64,000 bases of DNA from Saccharopolyspora gregorii (lineage in GTDB: Bacteria > Actinomycetota > Actinomycetes > Mycobacteriales > Pseudonocardiaceae), in contig NZ_CP059556.1 in the NCBI RefSeq assembly GCF_024734405.1, positions 6,138,001-6,202,000 on the forward strand, in the 5' to 3' direction. Under the pieces are notes generated by a model, which was not told the DNA's origin, made no database searches, and saw nothing but the letters and a program-made list of their open reading frames with translations. The position numbers were made by a program, and so were the translations under genes. The number at the start of each line of letters is the position of its first letter. Within the stretch, counting starts at the first letter, position 1. Positions 8,414-16,613 of this stretch are shown in pieces.

Positions 8414-9290
8414 GGGGGCCTCCGGGTTCGGTCACGAGGGTCTCGAAGTGGCGCAGCATCCGCTCCGGGTCGGGTTCCCGCCCGGTGAACAGCCGGAACG
8501 CGTCGGCGGCCTGGAACACGGCCATGCCGCCGCCGTCGAGGACGCGGCAGCCGCGGGCGCGGGCGGTGCGGACGAGCTCGGTCTCCAGCGGCCGGTACAC
8601 CACGTCGGCGACCCACAGCCCGGGGTGCAGCACGTCGGCGGGCACCGGCAGCCCGGGGTGGGCGGCCATGCCGACCGGCGTGGCGTGCACCAGCCCGTCG
8701 GCGCCGGTGAGCGCGGCGGCGGGGTCGAAGCCGCCGGAGCTCGCGCGGTCCGGGCCGAACCGGCCGCGCAGCGCGGCGGCGAGCTCGGCGGCCCGGGCCT
8801 CGTCCAGGTCGAGCACGTGCAGCGAGCCGGTGCCGAGGGTGAGCAGCCCGTGCGCCACGGCGGCCCCGGCCCCGCCCGCCCCGAGCAGCACGACCCGGTC
8901 CACCGGCACGTCCGGCAGGCCGCGGCCGAAGCTGCGGGCGAACCCGGACCAGTCGGTGTTGTGCCCGACGGCGCCGTCCGCGGTGAACACGACGGTGTTC
9001 ACCGCCCCGAGGGCCGCCGCGTCCGGGGATAGCTCGTCGAGGTGGCCGAGGACCAGCTGCTTCGCCGGGTGGGTGATGTTGAGGCCGGTGAACCCGGTGA
9101 GCCGGGCCGCGCGCAGCAGCTCGCCGACGGCGGTGGCGGGCGGCCCGATCCGGTCCAGGTCGAGCCGCCGGTACAGGCAGCGCAGCCCGAGCTCGGCGGC
9201 TTCCCGCTCGTGCAGGGCCGGGCTGAGGGAGGGGCCGATGCCCGCACCGACCAGTCCGGTGAGGTATCCGTCGTCGCCGATGGCAGCCAC
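8394..9290 (-). CDS. aroE: Shikimate/quinate 5-dehydrogenase, probably catabolic
   Basis: NAD(P)-dependent oxidoreductase of 298 residues. The shikimate-binding signatures SLSPALHE (residue ~20) and NITHPAKQ (~73, catalytic Lys) and the VGHNTDWSGF motif (~107) are clear. The Rossmann loop GAGGAGAAVAHGL is near 130. The terminal motif GGGMAVFQAADAF is also present. Coupling to quiC and the divergent regulator argue for a role in quinate/shikimate catabolism rather than aromatic amino-acid synthesis; this is inference from context. Cofactor preference cannot be fixed by eye. A candidate operator lies 40 bp upstream of its ATG. Confidence 0.9.
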   Translation of the reverse strand: MAAIGDDGYLTGLVGAGIGPSLSPALHEREAAELGLRCLYRRLDLDRIGPPATAVGELLRAARLTGFTGLNITHPAKQLVLGHLDELSPDAAALGAVNTVVFTADGAVGHNTDWSGFARSFGRGLPDVPVDRVVLLGAGGAGAAVAHGLLTLGTGSLHVLDLDEARAAELAAALRGRFGPDRASSGGFDPAAALTGADGLVHATPVGMAAHPGLPVPADVLHPGLWVADVVYRPLETELVRTARARGCRVLDGGGMAVFQAADAFRLFTGREPDPERMLRHFETLVTEPGGPRVHAAR

Positions 9291-9329
9291 CTCCGTCCCG
9301 CGGGCCGCGGCCCGCAGCGCAATGAACGA

Positions 9330-9344
9330 ACTAGCTAGTACACA
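9330..9344. promoter_or_regulatory. Candidate operator 1 of the quinate/shikimate regulator
   Basis: ACTAGCTAGTACACA contains the perfect palindrome ACTAGCTAGT (9330-9339). It lies between the divergent aroE and tetR genes. It matches 11 of 15 positions of the sequence at 10330-10344 in front of the MFS gene, which suggests one regulator binding both. Confidence 0.45.
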
Positions 9345-9484
9345 GTAGCCCGGTGGCGCACCGCGGCCAAGGACCGCGGATTAGGCTGGGCGTGATCGAG
9401 CGGCCCGGACCGGCGGCTGACCAGCCGGAACCGGCGGAGCCCGGCTCCGGCGACCGCGCCCACGAGACGACGAGGGGAGCTCCC

Positions 9485-10174
9485 GTGGTGGCACCACCGC
9501 CCCCCGCGCCCGAACCAGGCGGCGCCCGGCCGGCGGACGAACCGCGCCAGCGCGACGCCGAGCGCACCCGCGCGGAACTGCTCGACGTGGCGCTCGCCGA
9601 GTTCGCCGACAAGGGCTACGCCGGAGCCAGGGTCGACGAGATCGCCGCCCGCACCAGCACCACCAAGCGGATGATCTACTACTACTTCGGCGGCAAGGAG
9701 CAGCTCTACATCGCCGCTCTGGAGCGCGCCTACGCCGCGATCCGCGGCGTGGAGCAGGGCCTCGACGTGGCCGACCTGGACCCGGTGGCCGCGATCCGCC
9801 GGGTCGCCGAATCGACCTTCGACCACCACGAGTCGCATCCGGCGTTCATCCGGCTGGTGTCCATCGAGAACATCGACCACGGCAGGCACCTGGCGAAGTC
9901 CGCGGAGCTGCCCGGGCTGGGCACGCCCGCGCTGGAGGTGCTGACCGGGATCCTGGAGCGCGGCCGCGCGGCGGGGCTGTTCCGGGCGGACGTGGACGCG
10001 CTGGACGTGCACCTGGCGATCAGCTCGTTCTGCGTGTTCCGCACCGCGAACCGGCACACCTTCCAGGCGATCTTCGGCCGGGACATGCTGGCGGCGGACC
10101 GCCGGGAGCACTACCGCCGGATGGTCGGCGACCTGGTCGTCAGCTACCTGACCGCGGCTCCCGAAGCCGGCTGA
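9485..10174 (+). CDS. TetR family regulator of the quinate/shikimate cluster (putative)
   Basis: The 229-residue product has a Pro-rich N-terminal tail (~20 residues). A TetR HTH follows at about residues 22-68 (FADKGYAGARVDEIAARTS, then KRMIYYYFGGKEQLY), and then a long helical domain of the kind found in AcrR/PcaV-like regulators. GTG 9485 follows GGGGAG at 5 nt; a longer in-frame extension from 9353 is unlikely. It is divergent from aroE-quiC and upstream of the MFS gene in the same direction. Similar short motifs before both targets support it as their local regulator. The inducer is probably a pathway metabolite, by inference. Confidence 0.85.
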   Translation: MVAPPPPAPEPGGARPADEPRQRDAERTRAELLDVALAEFADKGYAGARVDEIAARTSTTKRMIYYYFGGKEQLYIAALERAYAAIRGVEQGLDVADLDPVAAIRRVAESTFDHHESHPAFIRLVSIENIDHGRHLAKSAELPGLGTPALEVLTGILERGRAAGLFRADVDALDVHLAISSFCVFRTANRHTFQAIFGRDMLAADRREHYRRMVGDLVVSYLTAAPEAG

Positions 10175-10329
10175 GGCGCCTGCCGCCCGCCCGGACCTCG
10201 GCGCCCGGACCCTGCCGCCAGGATCCTGCCGAGCGGGGCGCCTGCGGACGCGGACCGCCTCGCGGGCCGGGCACCGGGACGCGATCGAGCCTTGACACGG
10301 GTGTGCCGCCACCGCACAGTTGCGGACTA

Positions 10330-10344
10330 ACCAGGTGGTACATA
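10330..10344. promoter_or_regulatory. Candidate operator 2, upstream of the MFS importer
   Basis: ACCAGGTGGTACATA holds the inverted repeat ACCA-GG-TGGT and aligns with the site at 9330-9344 (shared form ACYAGSTRGTACAYA). It lies ~53 bp before the GTG at 10397. Confidence 0.42.
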
Positions 10345-10396
10345 ACTGCTTCTCGCTGTTCCGAGCAACGGAGCAAGGACCGTCAGGAGCTACTCG

Positions 10397-11728
10397 GTGA
10401 CCGAGACCCGCACGCCCGCGACGCCGGGCGAACACCGCAAAGCCGCGTGGGCGGCCTGGATCGGCAGCGCGCTGGAGTACTACGACTTCTTCATCTACGG
10501 CACCGCCGCGGCGCTGGTGTTCAACAAGATCTTCTTCCCGGCCTCCTCGCCCGCCACCGGCACGCTGCTCGCGCTCGCCTCGTTCGGCGTCGGCTACCTG
10601 GCGCGGCCGGTCGGCGCGTTCGTGCTCGGCCACGTCGGCGACCGGTTCGGGCGCAAGCGGGTGCTGGTGCTCACCGTGCTGCTGATGGGGCTCGCCACCG
10701 TCGGCGTCGGCTGCCTGCCCACCTACGGGCAGATCGGCGTCGCCGCACCGATCACGCTCGTCGCGCTCCGGCTGCTGCAGGGGTTCTCCGCAGCCGGGGA
10801 GCAGTCCGGCGCCAGCTCCATGACCCTCGAACACGCGCCGGAGCACCGCCGCGGCTACTTCACCAGCTTCACGCTCAGCGGCACCCAAGCCGGGCAGATC
10901 CTCGCCACCGCGGTCTTCCTGCCGATCGCCGCGATGCCGCAGGAGCAGCTGCTCACCTGGGGCTGGCGGGTGCCGTTCTGGCTCAGCGGCGTCGTCGTCA
11001 TCGTCGCCCTCGTCATCCGGCGCACCCTCGACGAAACACCCGTGTTCCAGCGGGAATCCGCCAAGGAGGACCGCGAGCCGCCGATCGCCGCGCTGTTCCG
11101 CGAGCACCGGGCCGACGTGCTGCGCGTGGTGGTGGCCTCCACCGTCGCGGCCGTGAGCACCATCTTCACCGTGCACGCCCTGAGCTACGCGGTGAACACC
11201 GTCGGCCTGGAGCGCAGCCCGATGCTGTGGGTCGGGGTGCTGGCGAACGTGGTGGCGCTGGCGGCGATCCCGCTGTGCGCGCTGCTGTCCGACCGGATCG
11301 GGCGCAAACCCGTGTTCATCGGCGGGACCGCGGCCTGCGCGGTGCTCATGTTCGGCTACCTGTGGTCGATCTCCACCGGGCGGTACTCGCTGATCTTCCT
11401 GACCGGGATCCTGCTGTTCGGCATCGCCTACAGCGCCCCGAACGGGGTCTGGCCCGCGTTCTACGCCGAGATGTTCCCGCCGAAGGTGCGGCTGTCCGGG
11501 ATGGCCGTCGGCACCCAGATCGGGTTCGCCGTCGCCGGGTTCTCGCCCAGCATCGCCGAGGCCGTCGGGCCCGGGCGGGACGGCTGGTTCGCGGTGTCCG
11601 CGTTCATCGCCGCGCTCTGCGCCTGCAATATCGTCGCGGTGCTCACCGCGCGGGAGACGCACCGCGTGCCCACCGACGAACTCGGCAGGCGCGGCGGTCC
11701 GGCACCGGAACCGGTCGCGGCCGGGTGA
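10397..11728 (+). CDS. MFS metabolite:H+ symporter, shikimate/quinate-type importer (ShiA-like)
   Basis: The 443-residue protein has 12 predicted TM helices of the metabolite:H+ symporter group. Diagnostic segments are IGSALEYYDFFIYGTAAALVF in TM1, RPVGAFVLGHVGDRFGRKR (loop 2-3), LRLLQGFSAAGEQSGA, and the second-half repeat LSDRIGRKPVF near residue 300. ShiA and related carriers of shikimate, quinate, dicarboxylates and proline-betaine share this pattern. Location beside aroE-quiC and their regulator favours shikimate or quinate uptake. GTG 10397 follows AGGAGC. Confidence 0.85.
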   Translation: MTETRTPATPGEHRKAAWAAWIGSALEYYDFFIYGTAAALVFNKIFFPASSPATGTLLALASFGVGYLARPVGAFVLGHVGDRFGRKRVLVLTVLLMGLATVGVGCLPTYGQIGVAAPITLVALRLLQGFSAAGEQSGASSMTLEHAPEHRRGYFTSFTLSGTQAGQILATAVFLPIAAMPQEQLLTWGWRVPFWLSGVVVIVALVIRRTLDETPVFQRESAKEDREPPIAALFREHRADVLRVVVASTVAAVSTIFTVHALSYAVNTVGLERSPMLWVGVLANVVALAAIPLCALLSDRIGRKPVFIGGTAACAVLMFGYLWSISTGRYSLIFLTGILLFGIAYSAPNGVWPAFYAEMFPPKVRLSGMAVGTQIGFAVAGFSPSIAEAVGPGRDGWFAVSAFIAALCACNIVAVLTARETHRVPTDELGRRGGPAPEPVAAG

Positions 11729-11736
11729 GCGCGGGA

Positions 11737-11761
11737 GGCGGCGGGGCCGGGCCCCGCCGCC
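11737..11761. terminator. Bidirectional hairpin between the MFS gene and a small membrane gene
   Basis: Arms GGCGGCGGGGC (11737-11747) and GCCCCGCCGCC (11751-11761) pair perfectly with a 3-nt loop, lying between two convergent stop codons. Confidence 0.7.
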
Positions 11762-11767
11762 GGCGGC

Positions 11768-11953
11768 TCAGCGGGAGCCGAGCCGCTTCGTCTCCCCCAG
11801 CTTCTTCCGGTCCGACGCGTAGCCGATCACCGCGGTGGCGACGAACAGCACGCCGCCGAGCACGGCCAGCCAGAACAGACCCTTCAGCACGATCCCCGCG
11901 ACGCTGACCACCAGCCAGAGCAGCAGCAGGCCGCCGATCACCTTCCACACCAT
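11768..11953 (-). CDS. Small two-TM membrane protein, function unknown
   Basis: The 61-residue product is almost wholly two hydrophobic helices (IGGLLLLWLVVSVAGIVL and FWLAVLGGVLFVATAVIGYA) with a short basic tail ending RKKLGETKRLGSR. ATG 11953 gives a compact protein with a positively charged C-terminus, predicted cytoplasmic. A longer reading (111 residues from 12103) would add a basic, unstructured N-terminus and is less likely. I do not recognise the family. It lies alone between a terminator and the ~180 bp leading to the aminotransferase stop. Confidence 0.6.
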   Translation of the reverse strand: MVWKVIGGLLLLWLVVSVAGIVLKGLFWLAVLGGVLFVATAVIGYASDRKKLGETKRLGSR

Positions 11954-12137
11954 CCGGACCACCCCGTTCAGCAGAACTCCACCCCAGACTGCCAGAGCTC
12001 CGGCCGCCGGGGCCCCGGTTCGCCCTCGGAATCCGGGAGAACCCCGGGACCACCCCGAGGCCGATCGGCCGCCGAGCTCGCGCACGGCCACGATCCGCGA
12101 CACCGGTAGGAGGACTTCCGGGCGAAGCCGGGCCGCT

Positions 12138-13304
12138 TCAGCGCAGCCAGGTGGCGAGGCGGGCGACGGCCTCCGCGATGTCCTCGGTCGCCCCGGCGTA
12201 GGACATCCGCACGAACCGGCCGCCGCGCTCCGGGTCGAAGTCCACGCCCGGCACCACCGCCACGCCGGTCTCCTCCAGCAACCGGTGGCACCAGGCCGAG
12301 GAGTCGTCGGTGAGCTCGCCGATGTCGGCGTACGCGTAGAACGCGCCGTCGGCGGGCGCGACCCGCTTGATGCCCAGCTCCGCCAGCCCGGTCAGCAGCA
12401 GCTCCCGGTTCGTCTCGTACCGGCGGACGTGCTCGCCGACCTCCGCGTAGACCTCCGCGCCGAACGCGGCGACCGCGCCGTGCTGCGACACCGCGGGCGG
12501 GCACAGGGTGAAGTTGCCGGTCAGCGAGTCGACGGCGCGCCGCAGCCGCGGCGGCACCAGCATCCAGCCGAGCCGCCAGCCCGTCATGCACCACAGCTTC
12601 GAGAACGAGTTCACCACGATCGCCTCGGTGGAGAACTCGCGCGCCGAGTGCAGCCGCTCCCCGTACTCGATGCCGTGGTAGATCTCGTCGCTGATCAGCT
12701 GCACGCCCCGCCGATCGCACCAGGACGCCAGCTCCGCCAGCTCGTCCCCGGTGAGCACGGTGCCCGTCGGGTTCGCCGGGGACGCCACGATCAGGCCGCG
12801 CACCGGCTCGTCGAGCGCCTCCAGCATCGCCGTCGTCGGCTGGAACCGGGTGCTCTCGTCGCACGGCAGCTCCACGACCTCGCAGCCCAGCGCGGCCAGA
12901 ATGTTCCGGTAGGCCGGGTAGCCCGGCCGCGCCAGCGCCACCCGGTCACCCGGGTCGAAGGCGCTGAGGAACGCCAGCAGGAACGCACCGGAGGCACCGG
13001 TGGTCGCCACCACCTCCGCCGGGTCGGCGGGCAGCCCGTAGGTGCGGGCGCAGTGCCCGGCGATGGCCTCGCGCAGCTGCGGCAGCCCCAGCTGTTCGGT
13101 GTAGCCGAGCGGATGCCGCCGCAGCGCCTCGGCCGCCGCCTCGCGGACCGCCGCCGGAGCCGGGCTGGACGGCTGGCCCGCGGCGAGCGACACCACGTCC
13201 CCGCGCACCCGCTGGCGGGCGTTGGCGGCGGAGAGCACTTCCATGACCTGGAACGGCGGCACGTTCGCCCGCTGGGCGACGGACAGGGCGCTGGGCTCGA
13301 ACAT
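12138..13304 (-). CDS. Class I/II pyridoxal-phosphate aminotransferase
   Basis: The 388-residue product has the fold-type I aminotransferase pattern: SLAAGQPSSPAPAAV (~55), GYTEQLGLPQLREAIA (~85), ASPANPTGTVL (~170), SDEIYHGIEYG (~200) and the PLP lysine in NSFSKLWCMTGWRLGW near residue 237. Conserved Arg in RFVRMSYAG near 370 binds the substrate carboxylate. Substrate cannot be assigned. It resembles the broad aspartate/alanine-type group of actinobacteria. ATG 13304 was chosen; GTG 13310 is an alternative. It follows the ESX-type pair on the same strand after a 28-bp gap from the transglycosylase stop. Confidence 0.9.
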   Translation of the reverse strand: MFEPSALSVAQRANVPPFQVMEVLSAANARQRVRGDVVSLAAGQPSSPAPAAVREAAAEALRRHPLGYTEQLGLPQLREAIAGHCARTYGLPADPAEVVATTGASGAFLLAFLSAFDPGDRVALARPGYPAYRNILAALGCEVVELPCDESTRFQPTTAMLEALDEPVRGLIVASPANPTGTVLTGDELAELASWCDRRGVQLISDEIYHGIEYGERLHSAREFSTEAIVVNSFSKLWCMTGWRLGWMLVPPRLRRAVDSLTGNFTLCPPAVSQHGAVAAFGAEVYAEVGEHVRRYETNRELLLTGLAELGIKRVAPADGAFYAYADIGELTDDSSAWCHRLLEETGVAVVPGVDFDPERGGRFVRMSYAGATEDIAEAVARLATWLR

Positions 13305-13332
13305 GCCCACACCCTGCCACGCGCCCCGCTGC

Positions 13333-14562
13333 TCAGTAGCCCTGGTAGCCGCCGCCACCGGCCATCGACTTCAGGCCCGGGTGGCCCTCGAAACCGCCGT
13401 AGCGGTCGAAGGTGTAGCGGACCCCGGCGATGATGTTGTCCACCGGGTCGTAGATGTCATCGTGGCCGGGGAGCTTGTGCGCCTGGAACGTCGGGTCGAT
13501 GCACTGCATCAGGCCCTTCGACGGGGTGCCCTTGGCGGCGTTGGAGTCCCAGTCGTTGATGGCGTGCGGATCGCCGCCGGACTCCTTCTGGATGATCGTC
13601 CAGATCTTCTCGATGTCCGCCTCGGTGACCGGGATGCCGTTGGCCTGCAGGATCTCGATGGCCTCCCGGATCCACTGGTCCACGTTCCCGGGCGGCGGGC
13701 CGCTGCTGGGCGGGCCACCGCTGGAGCCGAGGTCGCCGGAACCACCGGAGCCGCCGGAACCGCCGGAACCGCTGGAACCGTCCGAGCCCCCCGCGGAACC
13801 GCCGGGCCCACCCGACCCGCTCGACGCGCCGGACCCGCCCAGCCCCGCGGCGGAGTCCCCGCCCGGGCCGGTGGCGCCGGCCTGGTCGGTGCTCGCCGGA
13901 CCGGCGGGCTCCTGGAACTCCCACTCGGTGTCGCGTCCCGGCGCGGGCGTGAAGCCCTGCTCGCCCGCCTTCGGGATCTTCGTGAACACGTCCGCCATGC
14001 CCTCGGCGGAGCCGGTGAGCTCGGACAGCGCCCCGTTCAGCGCCGCGTTCGCCTCGTCGACCTTGCCCCGGGCGTCGTCGGCGTGCGACTCCATCGCGCG
14101 GGTGATCGCGTCGTCGCGCACCCGGCGGGCCAGCTCCAGGGCGGCCGGGTCGTTCGGGTGCGCCAGCTCCGCCTGGCGGTAGGTGTCCTCGGCCTGCTTC
14201 GCGTCGGCCAGGGCGCGTTCGCCGATGCCGTTCACCGCGTCCTTCGCGGTGCGCACCGCCTCCGCCGCCCGGTCCAGCGCGCCCGCCGAGCTCTCCAGCG
14301 CCGACCCGGCCTGGTCGAAGCCGCCGCGCACCTGCCCCATGTAGCCGACGAACGCGTCCGCGGAAGCGCCCTGCCAGGCCCCGTCGAGCCCGGTGACGGC
14401 GTTGGTCACGTCCCCGGCGGCGTTCCCGGTGGTGCCGCTCGCCTCGCGCCAGCGGCGCGCGATCTCGGTGATCGACTCGGGTCGGCTGTCTTCCAGCTTC
14501 CGCACCTGCTCGGCGAGCGCCGCGCCGCCCGGCTTGCCCGCGATCTCCCCTGAAATGCCCAT
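13333..14562 (-). CDS. Lytic transglycosylase with WXG100-like N-terminal domain
   Basis: The 409-residue product has no Sec signal. Residues ~1-200 are helical with a WXG100-like core (GLDGAWQGASADAFVGYM, helix-WxG-helix). A long Gly/Ser/Pro low-complexity linker covers ~235-310. A C-terminal SLT goose-lysozyme-type domain follows, with the catalytic Glu in IIQKESGGDPHAIN (~325) and the GLMQCIDPTF and AGVRYTFDRYGG motifs. This architecture implies a cell-wall muramidase exported through an ESX/type VII route with the EspC-like protein encoded 19 bp upstream. ATG 14562 has GGGGGAC upstream. No ESX apparatus genes are in the window. Confidence 0.85.
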   Translation of the reverse strand: MGISGEIAGKPGGAALAEQVRKLEDSRPESITEIARRWREASGTTGNAAGDVTNAVTGLDGAWQGASADAFVGYMGQVRGGFDQAGSALESSAGALDRAAEAVRTAKDAVNGIGERALADAKQAEDTYRQAELAHPNDPAALELARRVRDDAITRAMESHADDARGKVDEANAALNGALSELTGSAEGMADVFTKIPKAGEQGFTPAPGRDTEWEFQEPAGPASTDQAGATGPGGDSAAGLGGSGASSGSGGPGGSAGGSDGSSGSGGSGGSGGSGDLGSSGGPPSSGPPPGNVDQWIREAIEILQANGIPVTEADIEKIWTIIQKESGGDPHAINDWDSNAAKGTPSKGLMQCIDPTFQAHKLPGHDDIYDPVDNIIAGVRYTFDRYGGFEGHPGLKSMAGGGGYQGY

Positions 14563-14581
14563 CTCGTCCCCCAGTACCGGC

Positions 14582-14884
14582 TCAGACCCGCATCGAGTCG
14601 GCGTTGTCCCGGTCGATGTCCTCGACGCTGGTGCGCACCGCGTCGAGCGCGCCGCTGACGCTGCGCAGCAGCTGCTCGGCGGCGTCGAACTGCTGCTTCG
14701 CGGTCTCGTCGAGCTTCGTGACCGCGTCGGCGAGCCCGGCCGCGGCGTCGAGCTCCCCGAAGGAGGCCGCCTCGACGTGCCGGCCCTCGAAGCCGTCGCC
14801 GATGGCGCCGACCGGGCCGGCCTTGCCCTCCAGCGCGGAGCGGCAGTCCTCCAAGGCCCCCATGTTGTAACCGGCGTCTGGCAC
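14582..14884 (-). CDS. EspC/WXG100-like type VII secretion-associated protein
   Basis: The 100-residue all-helical product (GTG 14884 after GAGGAGAGG) has two amphipathic helices around residues 10-45 and 50-90. It lacks a strict WXG motif but resembles EspC-like ESX secretion targets (FGELDAAAGLADAVTKLDETAKQQFDAAEQLL). Immediate linkage to a WXG100-bearing transglycosylase suggests the two form a helical heterodimer for export. The family call rests on size, helix pattern and neighbour. Confidence 0.65.
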   Translation of the reverse strand: MPDAGYNMGALEDCRSALEGKAGPVGAIGDGFEGRHVEAASFGELDAAAGLADAVTKLDETAKQQFDAAEQLLRSVSGALDAVRTSVEDIDRDNADSMRV

Positions 14885-15036
14885 GACCTCTCCTCGGATT
14901 CGCGGCCCGGATGTCCGACGTGGTCGACGCGCCGTCCGGGCGCGCCGTTCCACCGGATCACATGATTACCCCGAAGCGGGTGCGCACGGCGGTGCTTTCA
15001 CCGAAGAGCAGTCGAACGGCGAACGGGTCCGAACGC

Positions 15037-15075
15037 GACGAACCGCGCGCGGCCGTGGCTCGCGCGCGGTTCGTC
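15037..15075. terminator. 15-bp-stem hairpin downstream of purD
   Basis: Arms GACGAACCGCGCGCG (15037-15051) and CGCGCGCGGTTCGTC (15061-15075) pair perfectly with a 9-nt loop, 12 nt past the purD stop. Confidence 0.75.
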
Positions 15076-15087
15076 CGGAAGGTCCGA

Positions 15088-16347
15088 TCAGGCGGGCGGA
15101 GTGATCTCGCCGCGGGCGGCGCGCAGCGCGATGTCCACGCGGTGGTGCGAGCCGGGCAGGCGCACGGCGGCGACCCGCCGGTACACCTCGTCGCGGGCGG
15201 CGTCGAGGTCCGCGCCGGTCGCGACCACGGACAGCACCCGGCCACCCGCGGACAGCACCGCGCCGTCCTCGCGGCGCCGGGTGCCGGAGTGCAGCACGCC
15301 GATCGCGTCCCCGCCGGTGATCACGTCGTCCACCCGGGGCCGGCCCGGGTAGCCCTCGGCGGCCACGACGACCGTCACTGCGGCGCCGTCCTCCCACTCC
15401 AGCGCGGGGGCGGCGGCGAGCTCACCGCGGGCGACCGCGTCCAGCAGCCCCGCCAGCGGGGTGCGCAGCAGCGCCAGCACGGCCTGCGTCTCCGGGTCGC
15501 CGAACCGGCAGTTGAACTCGATGACCTGCGGCCCCGACGAGGTCAGCGCCAGGCCCGCGTACAGCAGGCCGGAGAACGGGGTGCCGCGTTCGGCGAGCTC
15601 GTCCACCACCGGCTGCACCACGGTGCGCACCACGTCCTCGGTGAAGCCCTCCGGCGCCCACGGCAGCGGCGCGTAGGCGCCCATGCCGCCGGTGTTCGGG
15701 CCCGCGTCGTCGTCGCCGACGCGCTTGAAGTCCTGCGCGGGCAGCAGCGGGACCACCGTGGTGCCGTCGACCAGGCAGAACAGCGAGGCCTCCGGACCGT
15801 CCAGGAAGGACTCCAGCAGCACCGGGTGCCCGTCGTCGAGCAGCGTCAGCGCGTGCGCGCGCGCCGCGTCGAAGTCGCCGGTGACCAGCACGCCCTTGCC
15901 GCCGGCGAGCCCGTCGTCCTTGACCACCCAGGTGGGGCCGAAGCGGGCCAGCGCGGCGTCCAGCTTCGCCGGGTTGTCCACCGTCTCGCTGTGCGCGGTG
16001 GGAACCCCGGCGGAGATCATGACGTCCTTCGCGAACGCCTTGGAACCCTCGATGCGGGCGGCGCCCTTCGACGGCCCGAAGCAGGGGATCCCGGCGGCGC
16101 GGACGGCGTCGGCGGCACCGGCGACCAGCGGGGTCTCCGGGCCGAACACGACCAGGTCCGCCTTCCAGCCGGTGGCGAGCTCGGTCACCGCCGCCGGGTC
16201 GGCGACGTCCACCGGGTAGGGCTCGGCGAGCGCGGCGGTGCCCGCGTTGCCGGGAGCGCAGGCCAAGGCGGTCACCGACGGGTCCTTCGACAGCGCCAGC
16301 ACGATCGCGTGCTCACGGCCGCCTGCCCCGATCACCAGGATTCGCAC
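15088..16347 (-). CDS. purD: Phosphoribosylamine-glycine ligase (GAR synthetase)
   Basis: ATP-grasp enzyme joining phosphoribosylamine and glycine, the second step of purine synthesis. The 419-residue product starts [15 protein letters not shown], the canonical N-domain. It has [18 protein letters not shown] near residue 90, [16 protein letters not shown] (ATP-binding loop) near 135, [13 protein letters not shown] near 215, and [16 protein letters not shown] near 285. GTG 16347 is the start. It is transcribed alone toward a strong hairpin. The 266-bp gap upstream, divergent from the phosphodiesterase gene, shows no recognised operator. Confidence 0.96.
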   Translation of the reverse strand: MRILVIGAGGREHAIVLALSKDPSVTALACAPGNAGTAALAEPYPVDVADPAAVTELATGWKADLVVFGPETPLVAGAADAVRAAGIPCFGPSKGAARIEGSKAFAKDVMISAGVPTAHSETVDNPAKLDAALARFGPTWVVKDDGLAGGKGVLVTGDFDAARAHALTLLDDGHPVLLESFLDGPEASLFCLVDGTTVVPLLPAQDFKRVGDDDAGPNTGGMGAYAPLPWAPEGFTEDVVRTVVQPVVDELAERGTPFSGLLYAGLALTSSGPQVIEFNCRFGDPETQAVLALLRTPLAGLLDAVARGELAAAPALEWEDGAAVTVVVAAEGYPGRPRVDDVITGGDAIGVLHSGTRRREDGAVLSAGGRVLSVVATGADLDAARDEVYRRVAAVRLPGSHHRVDIALRAARGEITPPA

Positions 16348-16613
16348 GAGCGGAAGCGTAGAGCGTCCCGCGCGCCGCCGACTGCGGCCCCCCGGCGCGG
16401 TGTGGTGAACCGGACATGGACCGCCGGTGACCGGCGGAGATCGTCTCGGTGCGCTCCGGCCGGCCACCCCGCGCGGCGCTCAGCGCCGACCGGAGGTGTG
16501 TCGCCGTTCCTTCACCCGCCCGTCGGATGTTCTTGTCCGGTTGGTCGCCCGCCACCGCGAAGGTCGGGCCGGGCGCGCGGCCCTTCCCGCGCGACGAACT
16601 CGTTGGAGGACAG

